In this document: piece by piece, positions 1-7,115 of the stretch
Layout: every line of letters starts with the position of its first letter
Numbering within the stretch: the stretch's first letter is position 1
Source: an uncultured Oscillospiraceae bacterium
GTDB lineage: Bacteria > Bacillota > Clostridia > Oscillospirales > Acutalibacteraceae
DNA: 10,670 nt
NCBI GenBank assembly: GCA_900550315.1
Contig: URRK01000045.1
Location: 1 to 10,670 of the forward strand
Reading direction: 5' to 3'
Made by a program: the position numbers and the translations under genes
The notes under the pieces: generated by a model
The model's database searches: none
Seen by the model: only the letters and a program-made list of their open reading frames with translations
Told to the model about the DNA's origin: nothing

Positions 1-1244
1 CCTTGCTGCTGCAGCCCCCGCTAAAAAACCGGGTGGTACTGGGGTTTGACCCCGCCTACCGCACCGGCTGCAAGCTTGCCGTGGTAGATGCAACCGGCAA
101 GGTTTTAGAAACCGGCGTTGTTTACCCCACCCCGCCGCACAACAAAAAAGAGCAGGCCGCCGCGGTGTTAAAACGGCTGATTTTAACCTACGGCGTTACC
201 GCCATTGCTATTGGCAACGGCACCGCAAGTAAAGAGTCGGAGATTTTTGTAGCCGAGCTTTTAAAAGAGCTGCCGGGCGTTTGTTACAGTATGGTAAACG
301 AGGCCGGCGCTTCGGTTTATTCGGCCTCAAAGCTGGGGGCCCAGGAGTTCCCGGAATTTGATGTTTCGCTGCGCAGCGCCGTTTCTATTGCGCGGCGGCT
401 GCAAGACCCGTTGGCCGAGCTGGTTAAAATTGACCCAAAATCTATTGGCGTGGGGCAGTACCAGCACGATATGCCGCAGGCCCGTTTAACCGAAACACTA
501 AACGGTGTGGTGGAGGACTGTGTAAATGCGGTTGGGGTAGATTTGAACACCGCCTCGGCCAGCCTGCTGGCACAGGTTGCCGGCCTAACGGCGGCCACCG
601 CTAAAAATGTGGTGCAATTTCGTCAGGAAAACGGCGCCTTTAAAAACCGCAAACAGCTTTTAAAGGTTGCAAAGTTAGGGCCAAAGGCCTTTACGCAGTG
701 TGCCGGCTTTTTGCGTATTCCGGGCGGGGAGGAGCCGCTGGACAACACCGGCGTGCACCCGGAAAGCTACCCGGCTGCCCGAACTTTAATAAAGGCGCTG
801 GGCTACCAAACCGTTGCCGATTGCTCAACCATTGCCGAAAAAGCAAAGCAGGCGGGCACCCCGGCGTTGGCCGAGCTTTGCGGCGTGGGCGTGCCCACCG
901 TGCGGGATATTATTACCGAGCTGAGTAAACCCGGGCGCGATTTGCGTGACGAGCTGCCTAAGCCGGTGCTGCGCAGTGACATTTTAAGCTTAAGTGACCT
1001 AAAGCCCGGCATGGTCTTAACCGGCACGGTGCGCAATGTTATTGATTTTGGCGCGTTTGTAGATATTGGCGTGCACCAAGACGGATTGGTGCATATTTCT
1101 GAAATTTGCAACCGGTTTATTAAACACCCCAGCGAGGTTTTAACGGTTGGCGACGTGGTAACGGTTGCGGTGCTTTCGGTAGAACCCGAAAAAAAGCGCA
1201 TCTCGTTAAGCATAAAACAGGCGCAAAAGCAATCCAAGATGTAA
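1..1244 (+). CDS. tex: Tex family RNA-binding protein, C-terminal 413+ residues (5' end outside window)
   Basis: Tex proteins are cytoplasmic nucleic-acid-binding proteins linked to transcription and RNA metabolism. The frame is open from the window's left edge; the TTG at 3 is internal, so the true start lies upstream. Family members are usually 700-800 aa, so roughly the last 55% is present. Domains in order within the visible part: an RNase H-fold YqgF/RuvX-like domain (residues about 10-125, opening with GFDPAYRTGCKLAVVD, the usual Tex signature), a helix-hairpin-helix region (about 175-265, with DLNTASASLL and a second HhH around VAKLGPKAFTQCAGFLRIP), and a C-terminal S1 RNA-binding domain (about 334-405, with LKPGMVLTGTVRNVIDFGAFVDIG and DGLVHISEI). 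The stop is TAA followed directly by another TAA. A HAD phosphatase gene starts 24 bp downstream on the same strand with no terminator between, so the two are probably co-transcribed. The identification is secure. Confidence 0.96.
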   Translation, partial: LLLQPPLKNRVVLGFDPAYRTGCKLAVVDATGKVLETGVVYPTPPHNKKEQAAAVLKRLILTYGVTAIAIGNGTASKESEIFVAELLKELPGVCYSMVNEAGASVYSASKLGAQEFPEFDVSLRSAVSIARRLQDPLAELVKIDPKSIGVGQYQHDMPQARLTETLNGVVEDCVNAVGVDLNTASASLLAQVAGLTAATAKNVVQFRQENGAFKNRKQLLKVAKLGPKAFTQCAGFLRIPGGEEPLDNTGVHPESYPAARTLIKALGYQTVADCSTIAEKAKQAGTPALAELCGVGVPTVRDIITELSKPGRDLRDELPKPVLRSDILSLSDLKPGMVLTGTVRNVIDFGAFVDIGVHQDGLVHISEICNRFIKHPSEVLTVGDVVTVAVLSVEPEKKRISLSIKQAQKQSKM

Positions 1245-1268
1245 TAAAAGTAAAGGCAAGGGATTTTT

Positions 1269-1982
1269 GTGAAAAAAATTTTAATGTTGGATTTAGACGG
1301 CACGCTGCTGGCAACCCCGGGCAGCGTTTTAACGCCGGCGTTTGTAAATAAAATTATTGCCCTTACCAATAAGGGCTGGATGTTTTCGGTAAACAGCGCG
1401 CGCCCGTACGACTCGTTAAAACGGTTTTTGGCGCCGCTGGAGAACCGAACCCTTTTTATTTGTAACGACGGCGCGCAAATTATGTACAAAAACTGCTTAA
1501 TTTACAAGGCGCCCATTGCGCCAGAAACGGCGCGGGAGGTTTGCACCAGGGCTTTAACGGCCGGTATTACGGTTTCGGTTGCGCTGCGGGAGCAAAGCGT
1601 GCCGGCTGACCTGCTAACCGTGCAGCAAAAGGGCTGCTGGGGCGAGGATGTTTACAAAATTATTTTAATTAAAAACAGCCGCGACCGCGCAGCCGCCGAG
1701 GCGGTTAAAACTTCTGCGCTAAGTCACGGCTTAAAGCTGTGCTACGAAGACCCGGATTATACAGAGTTTAGCCGAGCCGATGTAAATAAAGGCACGGCTT
1801 GCGCGCTGGTGCGGGAAAAGTACCGTCTGCACGGCGGCGTTTACGCGTTTGGTGACAGCGGGTTTGATTTGCCTATGTTCAGGCAGGCTGATTACAGCTT
1901 TGTGATGAAAAACGGGAAGCTGAGCCTGCCGGGCGCCACGGTAATTGAGGACGCGCAGCAGTACATTTTAAGCAATTTTTAA
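1269..1982 (+). CDS. Cof-type HAD-superfamily hydrolase (subfamily IIB phosphatase)
   Basis: Predicted cytoplasmic Mg-dependent phosphatase of the Cof/YbiV type, a group that typically dephosphorylates sugar phosphates or cofactor intermediates; the substrate cannot be read from sequence. All four HAD motifs are visible: motif I DLDGT (catalytic D8 and D10), motif II serine at S43 (NSARP; the family more often has ATGRP), motif III lysine K174 (DVNKGTA), and motif IV GDSGFDLPMF (195-204, acidic D196 and D200). The family usually has GDSxND, so N-to-F at position 199 is a mild deviation. The C2-type cap lies between about 80 and 170, and the 237 aa length is slightly short for the group (about 260-270). 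The start is GTG at 1269, six bases after an AAGGGA Shine-Dalgarno. It sits 24 bp downstream of tex, probably in the same transcript. Its last 15 bp overlap the 3' end of the convergent MATE gene. Confidence 0.9.
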   Translation: MKKILMLDLDGTLLATPGSVLTPAFVNKIIALTNKGWMFSVNSARPYDSLKRFLAPLENRTLFICNDGAQIMYKNCLIYKAPIAPETAREVCTRALTAGITVSVALREQSVPADLLTVQQKGCWGEDVYKIILIKNSRDRAAAEAVKTSALSHGLKLCYEDPDYTEFSRADVNKGTACALVREKYRLHGGVYAFGDSGFDLPMFRQADYSFVMKNGKLSLPGATVIEDAQQYILSNF

Positions 1983-3335
1983 TTGCCTTTGCTGCACTCT
2001 GCGCTGCACCCAAAGGTACAGCACAAACAGCGCTAAAAAGGTTACCGCCCAGGAAATGGGGTACGAGGCGTACACCGTTTGGGTGGTGTGGTAGGCCGGC
2101 AGGGTAAACACGGCAAAAATTAAAACAACCCGCAGCACGCAAACCCCCAGCACGGTAATAATCATTGGCGCTAACGAGCAGCCCATGCCGCGTATGGCGC
2201 CGGTAGTGGTATCCATAATGCCGCACAAAAAGTAGGGCAGGCAAATAAAAAGCATGCGGTCTAACCCAAAACGGATGGCCTGTTCGGAATCGGTAATGTA
2301 AATGCGCAGCAGCGCGTTGCCGCAAAAATAAAACAGCGCCCCTAAAACAACCCCAACTACCGTAACGCAGGCCATGCAGGTGCGGTAGATTTTTTTTATG
2401 CGTTCAAACTTGCCGGCCCCCAAGTTTTGGCCAATAAAGTTTAGCGAGGTTTGGCTAAAGGCGTTAATGCAAACGTAAACAAACCCTTCTAAGCTCATGG
2501 CGGCAGAATTGCCGGCTACCACCGTTTCGCCAAACGAGTTAATAGAGGACTGAATGAGCACATTGGAAATGGAGAACATGGCGCTTTGCAGCCCGGCCGG
2601 CACCCCAATTTGCAGCGTTTTAAGCAATTGCGCTTTGTGAAAACGCAGGTGCTTTAGCTGCAGGCGGCAGGCGTCGGTTCGGCGGGCTAAGCTGTAAAGA
2701 ATTAAAGCGGCCGAAACGGTTTGTGAAATGGCGGTGGCAATGGCAACGCCATCTACATTCATGCCTAAAACCGCCACAAAAAACACATTCAAAACAACAT
2801 TAATTACGCCGGCAACAATTAGGTAATAAAGCGGGGTTTTGGTGTCGCCCGCGGCACGCATAACGGCGGCGCCAAAGTTGTAAACTAAGCTGCCCGTTAC
2901 CCCTAAAAAGTAATATTTTATGTAAACGGTGGAAAGCGGCAGCACCGAGGCCGGCGTGCCCATAAGCACCAAACATTCTTTTAAAAAGAAAAAGCCAATA
3001 ACCGTTAGCACCACGCCGCTTACAAGGGCCAGCAATATGGCCGTGTGTACGGCGCACTGCACCTCCCGCTCCCGCTTAGCGCCAAGGCCCTGGGCAACGC
3101 AAACGCCGGCCCCAACCGAAAGCCCTAAAAATAGGTTTACCATTAATTGAATAAGGGAGGAGGTTGCCCCAACGGCGGCAATAGAGTTGCTGCCGCAAAA
3201 CTGGCCAACTACAATTAAATCGGCGGTGTTAAAAAGCAGCTGCAGCAGCCCGGTTGCCATAATGGGCAGCGTGTAACGAATAACGCTGGGCAAAATGGGC
3301 CCGTTTAGCATATTAATACTTTTTCCAGGCTTCAT
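1968..3335 (-). CDS. MATE family efflux transporter
   Basis: Integral membrane antiporter that exports drugs or metabolites using a Na+ or H+ gradient; substrate unknown. The protein is 455 aa, normal for the family, with about twelve hydrophobic segments in two similar halves. The N-terminus carries the usual MATE opening: a short hydrophilic stretch, NMLNGPILPSVIRYTLPIMA, then a helix with LLQLLFNTADLIVVGQFCG and the following SNSIAAVGATSS. The second half repeats the pattern (LQIGVPAGLQSAMFSISNVL, SLNFIGQNLGAGKFERIK). The ATG start is supported by a GGAGG Shine-Dalgarno six bases upstream. The gene has its own promoter 37 bp downstream of the portal stop codon, so it need not depend on the phage-like operon. 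A dyad inside that promoter's spacer suggests repression by an unseen regulator. The 3' end overlaps the HAD gene tail-to-tail by 15 bp with no terminator between them. Confidence 0.93.
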   Translation of the reverse strand: MKPGKSINMLNGPILPSVIRYTLPIMATGLLQLLFNTADLIVVGQFCGSNSIAAVGATSSLIQLMVNLFLGLSVGAGVCVAQGLGAKREREVQCAVHTAILLALVSGVVLTVIGFFFLKECLVLMGTPASVLPLSTVYIKYYFLGVTGSLVYNFGAAVMRAAGDTKTPLYYLIVAGVINVVLNVFFVAVLGMNVDGVAIATAISQTVSAALILYSLARRTDACRLQLKHLRFHKAQLLKTLQIGVPAGLQSAMFSISNVLIQSSINSFGETVVAGNSAAMSLEGFVYVCINAFSQTSLNFIGQNLGAGKFERIKKIYRTCMACVTVVGVVLGALFYFCGNALLRIYITDSEQAIRFGLDRMLFICLPYFLCGIMDTTTGAIRGMGCSLAPMIITVLGVCVLRVVLIFAVFTLPAYHTTQTVYASYPISWAVTFLALFVLYLWVQRRVQQRQLKIA

Positions 3336-3362
3336 ACAAGGCCTCCAAAAACTGCAAAATTA

Positions 3363-3403
3363 AGGCTGAAAAAGCAAACGCCCTGGCGCCGCCTTTTCAG
3401 CCT
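3363..3403 (-). other. Stem-loop at the 5' end of the MATE transcript (possible attenuator or weak terminator)
   Basis: A perfect 10-bp inverted repeat: AGGCTGAAAA at 3363-3372 pairs with TTTTCAGCCT at 3394-3403, leaving a 21-nt loop that holds the GGCGCC palindrome. Read on the minus strand, the hairpin begins within a few bases of the expected start site (about 3401) and is followed by TAATTTTG. It could protect the mRNA 5' end, act as an attenuator, or end read-through from the portal gene. The U tract is too interrupted for a confident terminator call. Confidence 0.5.
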
Positions 3404-3407
3404 AACT

Positions 3408-3436
3408 ATTATAACGCCGTCAAAGGCGTTTTGCAA
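3408..3436 (-). promoter_or_regulatory. Sigma-A promoter of the MATE gene
   Basis: On the minus strand, TTGCAA (3431-3436) is separated by exactly 17 bp from a perfect TATAAT (3408-3413). The start site would be near 3401, giving a leader of about 65 nt before the ATG at 3335. The -35 matches the consensus at 4 of 6 positions. The same TTGCAA-17-TATAAT arrangement occurs in front of rsmI. Confidence 0.7.
3413..3430. promoter_or_regulatory. Dyad operator candidate in the MATE promoter spacer
   Basis: AACGCC (3413-3418) and GGCGTT (3425-3430) form a perfect 6-bp inverted repeat with a 6-bp centre, filling the gap between the -35 and -10 boxes and sharing one base with the -10. There is no T tract after it on the minus strand, so a terminator is unlikely for that direction. 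A dyad in this position is typical of an operator for a repressor or a MerR-like regulator, but the 17-bp spacer is not the stretched 19-20 bp spacer of MerR promoters. No regulator gene is nearby. Inference. Confidence 0.4.
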
Positions 3437-3449
3437 TAGCTAAAAATAA

Positions 3450-5042
3450 TTATTTTTTGTTTTTTTCTTGTCCGGCGTTGGTTTTTGGCTCAGCCTTGGC
3501 AATTTGCTCTAAAAGCTGCTCCTTGCCGTAAAAATCCATCATGCTAAGGGCGCTCAGCGCCTCCTGCTTGCGGGCCGGGTCTAACATGCCAAGCGTAAAC
3601 AGCTCCTTGGCCAGTTCGTTTTGCTCGGCCTTTTTGTAGGGGTTTTGCTTTTGCGGCACCACCGAAATATCAAAAATCGGTCGGGCACGGTCGGGGGCGA
3701 AGCCGCTTGCGGTGTAGGTAATGTATTCCCGCTTTTTGGCCTCGCCAACAATGCGAAAGGTGCGCGGCTCGGTGTAAAACTGGCGAATCAGCTCAATTAC
3801 CAAATTGCAAATGGCGCTGTACGCCCGGTAGGAGGAGCGAATCATATCTCTTGAAAGCTTATTGCCGGCCTCCTGCAGGGCTTGTATGGCCGAGGCGGCC
3901 GTAACGCCCGAGCCGGTGCTGCCCTGCGAAAAATCGCGGTTGCCGGAGGTCTCTTTCATTTCGTCTACCTTAAACTGCAGCAGCTGCAGCGCGCTTTGGG
4001 AAACATTTTGCACTGCCACCTGCTTTACGGTCTGGTCGTCTACCCGGCCGGTAATGTGTACAAAGGGGTTGCTCCAGTCGGCGTACTCCTCCTCATTTAT
4101 GCCGGCCGCGTCGCTAATAAACCAGCGCGGACTTTCCGAAACAATGGCGTTTTTTAAAATCACCTCGTCTAATTTGTCAATGGCGGCCTGGCAGCCCTTC
4201 ATGGTGTCCATGTAGCCAAACCCGGCGGGGCTGCCCTCAGTTACAAACAAGGCATCTAACACAAAGGGGTACAGGCCGTGGTTGTAAAAGCCGGTGCTTT
4301 GGTAAAGCTCCTCGTTCTCCGAGGCAAAAAGCACGGCGCTGCCAACAAATTTGCAGTAGTGCAGCAGCAGCTTGCCGTTAACCGGCTTTTTGTAGTACCA
4401 GTCAATTACCAAGGCGCGGTCGTCGTACTCGTAATTGGTTTCGGGCAAATAAAAGGTCAGGTCCGAGCTGGCTTTTACAATCTCCTTTTCAAACTGCGGG
4501 TATTTTTTTAAAAGCAATTTTTTATCTACCGCGTTGGCGTAAAAAATGTTTTGCGATTGCTGCAATTGCTTTACGCCCGGCTCCCAATACAGGTTTAAAA
4601 GGTCTACCTGGCAAACATCAACATCGCCAAGTCCGTTTTGCAGCGCCGTGTTCCAAAAAACGCCGTAGGCGCCGGTTCCGGTTTTAAGCTTGTACCACCA
4701 AACATCCGAGTAGGTTTGTTCAAAATCTCGCTGCTCTAACAAAGCCGGCAAAATGCTGGAAAGCACCTTGGCGTCGGTTTCGTCATTTTCCTCCCGCGGT
4801 AAAACGCAGGGGGTTGGGTAGCTGTCCATGGCGTCGGCGTGCTTGTTTACAATAGAGTTAAACAGCCAGGCTGAGCTTTGGGTAATGGGGCCGTTTTGGC
4901 CGCGGCCGGTGCTGTGCCGCAGGTGAAACCATTCTTCATTTTCCAAAATGCGGCGGTTCAGCGGCTCTTTGGCCTCTTTGTACCGCAGCAGCGTTTGGTA
5001 AGCGGCCTTTACCGTTTCGGGGGTAATTTTTTGCTTTTTCAT
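3450..5042 (-). CDS. Phage portal protein, P22 gp1-like
   Basis: Portal proteins form the dodecameric ring through which terminase pumps DNA into the capsid. The 530-aa product resembles the P22-type portal group: an N-terminal helical segment (YQTLLRYKEAKEPLNRRILENE), an early PITQSSAWLFNSIVNKHADAM region where these proteins describe their wing, a central segment with EVILKNAIVSESPRWFISDA, and a long helical stretch with SGVTAASAIQALQEAGNKLSRDMIRSS followed by a mixed C-terminus ending in a lysine-rich tail. Family placement is by pattern recognition. The ATG at 5042 follows AAGGAG at a 9-base spacing. It lies directly downstream of the large terminase, the classic phage order, but the next gene is a MATE transporter rather than a scaffold or capsid gene. 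The frame is intact with no internal stop. Codon choice resembles neighbouring chromosomal genes. Confidence 0.85.
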   Translation of the reverse strand: MKKQKITPETVKAAYQTLLRYKEAKEPLNRRILENEEWFHLRHSTGRGQNGPITQSSAWLFNSIVNKHADAMDSYPTPCVLPREENDETDAKVLSSILPALLEQRDFEQTYSDVWWYKLKTGTGAYGVFWNTALQNGLGDVDVCQVDLLNLYWEPGVKQLQQSQNIFYANAVDKKLLLKKYPQFEKEIVKASSDLTFYLPETNYEYDDRALVIDWYYKKPVNGKLLLHYCKFVGSAVLFASENEELYQSTGFYNHGLYPFVLDALFVTEGSPAGFGYMDTMKGCQAAIDKLDEVILKNAIVSESPRWFISDAAGINEEEYADWSNPFVHITGRVDDQTVKQVAVQNVSQSALQLLQFKVDEMKETSGNRDFSQGSTGSGVTAASAIQALQEAGNKLSRDMIRSSYRAYSAICNLVIELIRQFYTEPRTFRIVGEAKKREYITYTASGFAPDRARPIFDISVVPQKQNPYKKAEQNELAKELFTLGMLDPARKQEALSALSMMDFYGKEQLLEQIAKAEPKTNAGQEKNKK

Positions 5043-5054
5043 TTTAATTTCTCC

Positions 5055-5114
5055 TTATTTCTTTTTTGTTTTTGGGGCTTGCTTTTTTGGGGGCGGCACT
5101 TGCCGGCGGGGCGG
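5055..5114 (-). other. In-frame extension of terL beyond its amber stop
   Basis: After the TAG at 5115-5117 the terL frame stays open for 19 codons and ends at TAA (5055-5057), which runs into the portal's AAGGAG. The encoded tail would be PPRRQVPPPKKQAPKTKKK, proline- and lysine-rich like the lysine-rich end of the portal protein. It could be the original C-terminus cut off by one point mutation, an amber read-through product, or a chance open frame in a 72-bp gap. Nothing here proves that it is translated. Confidence 0.35.
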
Positions 5115-6563
5115 CTACATTCTTAAAAATTCCACCTTTGGGCTGCTGCTTAGCGGCGAAAAGCCTTCCGGCGGCTTTTTATCAATGCTGTTTTTTCTGG
5201 CCGATAGGGGAATGTGCATTAAAACATAACGGCATTCGTCGTAAATGTGGTCCTCGGCGGTGGTGTCAATATCCTCTACATTGGCGCGGTCGTATACCAG
5301 TGCCGGCACGGTGCGAATAAAGTGCTTGCAGGTTTTAAAAATGTAAAGCATGGGCAGCCCCTCGGCCGAAAAGGCAAACCGGTAATGAAACTGCATTTTT
5401 CCGGCAATGCGGGCGTTTTCGCCCGGCTGCCAGTAAACGCCGTGCTTTTCCATCAGCTCGGCAACGCTCCGCCCGCGGGAGCCGTCAAAAACCGAGGGGT
5501 CTGCAATGCCAATAATCGGCTTGCCGCGCAGCAGCGGGTCATTTTGCTCAATAGCGGCAATTTCGGCGGCAATGTGCCCCGGCTCGTACCGCAGGCCCTG
5601 GTTGGGGGTGCCGTTGCAGCCGTAATATTCCCGAATACGGTACAGGCGGTCGTCCGGGTCTTTGGCGTACCAGCCAACGCTAAAGGGTCGGGTGTAGCCA
5701 AAGTCAAACCCGCGGTAAATGGGCCAGCTTGCCGGAATACGAAACGGCTCAATTACATGGGTAAACCGCATATCGTTATAATGCGCCGGGTCGTTGCGCC
5801 ATTCGGTAAACACCTGGCCGTCAAAGCTGTCCCAATTGCCGTAAAGCAGCGCGCTGCGCTCGGCCTGCGGCAGCATGGCAAGGCTGCCTAAATAGCCGGG
5901 GTCGTTTTCTAACAAAATTTTGTTATCAAACACGGTAGAGGGCACAAAAATGCGGTTACGCTTTTTGGTTAAAACGCCCCCGCCCGGCGCGGCAATGGTA
6001 ACGCTTTCGCTAATGGGGGTTAGGGGCGGCGCGGCGGTAATAAACCGCTCCTTTACCCAGGCGTGGCCAACGCCGCCCGGGTTGGCTGTTGCCCTAAGGT
6101 AAACCCGGGTGCCCCGGCCGCCCGGCCGATTGCGCGAAAACATGTAGCTGTACTCCTCAAAAGTAAAGTGGGTCAGCTCGTCAAACGCAATAAAATCGTA
6201 CTGCTTGCCCTGGTAGTTAAATTTGTCGGCCGCGGTTGGCATACTGCCAAAATAAATTTTAGCGCCGCTTGCAAACTGCCAGTAATGCTCGGCGGCGTGG
6301 TACACCGCGGTTGGAAAAGCGGCTTTGTACAGCACGCGGCTGCGATCTATCAGCGCCGAAAGCTGGGGGTAGGTCTTGCGCAAAATAAGCGCCTTGTAGC
6401 AGGGAATATGCACCTGCCGCAGCGCCTCTACCAGCAAAGCGTCGCTTTTTCCGCCGCCGGCCGCCCCGCCGTAAAGGCACTCGTATTCCGGCCGCGCCAA
6501 AAAGGCAAGCTGCTTGGGCTGCGGCTGCCATAGCGCTTTGGGCAGCGGTTTATTCGCCGTCAT
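5115..6563 (-). CDS. terL: Phage terminase large subunit (ATPase and nuclease)
   Basis: Packaging motor that translocates DNA into the prohead and cuts it. The 482-aa protein has an intact ATPase domain: Walker A GGAAGGGKS (32-40), Walker B FIAFDE (124-129), and coupling motif ATANP (158-162). The RNase H-like nuclease domain also keeps its three acidic positions: D287 in YRGFDFGY, D355 in GIADPS, and D442 in DHIYDECRY. Nothing is missing, so the enzyme could be active. The ATG at 6563 overlaps the end of the small upstream gene by 14 bp, indicating translational coupling. The stop is TAG, and the frame continues for 19 sense codons after it. The downstream gene is the portal. The family assignment is firm; whether the protein still packages DNA is unknown because no head or tail gene is present. 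Confidence 0.95.
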   Translation of the reverse strand: MTANKPLPKALWQPQPKQLAFLARPEYECLYGGAAGGGKSDALLVEALRQVHIPCYKALILRKTYPQLSALIDRSRVLYKAAFPTAVYHAAEHYWQFASGAKIYFGSMPTAADKFNYQGKQYDFIAFDELTHFTFEEYSYMFSRNRPGGRGTRVYLRATANPGGVGHAWVKERFITAAPPLTPISESVTIAAPGGGVLTKKRNRIFVPSTVFDNKILLENDPGYLGSLAMLPQAERSALLYGNWDSFDGQVFTEWRNDPAHYNDMRFTHVIEPFRIPASWPIYRGFDFGYTRPFSVGWYAKDPDDRLYRIREYYGCNGTPNQGLRYEPGHIAAEIAAIEQNDPLLRGKPIIGIADPSVFDGSRGRSVAELMEKHGVYWQPGENARIAGKMQFHYRFAFSAEGLPMLYIFKTCKHFIRTVPALVYDRANVEDIDTTAEDHIYDECRYVLMHIPLSARKNSIDKKPPEGFSPLSSSPKVEFLRM

Positions 6564-6843
6564 GCAGCTCCACCTCCGGTAAAATAATTACGCCGCCGCT
6601 GCCGGTGTCCCCGTCCAGCTCGCCCGAAAGGCTTAAAAGCTCTTTAACCGAGGAGGTTAGATTCTTTAAATCCTTAATATCAATGCTTTGCATCAGTTCC
6701 TCGTCTGCGGTAATGGCACAAAGGCGGTCAATGGCCCGGTTGGTTACCTGCAGCAGGCTTTTTTGCTGCTTTTGGCGGTTGGGCCGTTTGGGGCGTGCGG
6801 ACTTTTTTCGCCCTTTTTCCGGCGCCCCGTTTTGTTGCGTCAT
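6550..6843 (-). CDS. Small protein upstream of terL, putative small terminase subunit
   Basis: A 97-aa protein in the position where phages usually encode the small terminase subunit, which recognises the packaging site and loads DNA onto TerL. Residues 1-30 are strongly basic (KGRKKSARPKRPNRQKQQK), suiting nucleic-acid binding. Residues about 30-75 are predicted helical (LLQVTNRAIDRLCAI, then SIDIKDLKNLTSSVKELLSL), and the C-terminus is acidic and probably flexible. I see no clear helix-turn-helix, so the call rests on position, size and overall character. The ATG at 6843 follows AGGAG at a spacing of about 8. The 3' end overlaps terL by 14 bp, so they form one operon. It could also be an unrelated accessory packaging protein. 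Confidence 0.55.
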   Translation of the reverse strand: MTQQNGAPEKGRKKSARPKRPNRQKQQKSLLQVTNRAIDRLCAITADEELMQSIDIKDLKNLTSSVKELLSLSGELDGDTGSGGVIILPEVELHDGE

Positions 6844-7115
6844 TCAATCACTCCTGTTCGTAAATAGTTACCCCGTTTTGCGGCAGCCGGCTGCAACCGG
6901 GGCAGTTTGCCGGCCAAATCTTAGCAAGCGCAAATGTGCCCGCCTAAAGGGGCAAAATAGCGGCTTTTTGGCTTACTGCCGCTTAAGGGCACTGCGTTTT
7001 ACTTGGCAAAAGCAGAAAGCTTTCGAGCCGGCGTTTAATATTATAAAGGCTGCCGCCCCGTGTCGCACCCCAGTATTGCGCCGAGCGGGGATAGGGGGCC
7101 GAAAATTGGCCCCGG
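6844..7115. other. Divergent intergenic region between the terS-like gene and proC
   Basis: No credible gene is visible here. It holds a perfect 12-bp palindrome GCAGCCGGCTGC at 6883-6894, about 40 bp upstream of the terS-like ATG; a 6-bp stem (AGCGGC/GCCGCT) around 6959-6984; an isolated TATAAT on the minus strand at 7040-7045 with no convincing -35 partner; and GGGGCC/GGCCCC at 7095-7113, just before the proC -35 box. I could not assign a convincing promoter to the phage-like operon, which should start within this stretch. Confidence 0.4.

Noticed and set aside
803..1489. 228-aa minus-strand ORF across the tex/HAD junction
   Set aside because: It is a shadow frame over two genes with clear domain evidence on the plus strand.
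3413..3430. Terminator for the portal operon
   Set aside because: On the minus strand the stem is followed by ATAATAG rather than a T tract, and it sits in the spacer of a good promoter.
5115..5117. Genome-wide recoding of TAG
   Set aside because: Only one TAG is informative here; the other genes end in TAA and there is no internal TAG inside conserved domains, so no recoding claim is possible.
5247..5891. 214-aa plus-strand ORF antisense to terL
   Set aside because: It mirrors the GC-biased third positions of terL, has no recognisable domain or good ribosome site, and the minus frame is a clear TerL.
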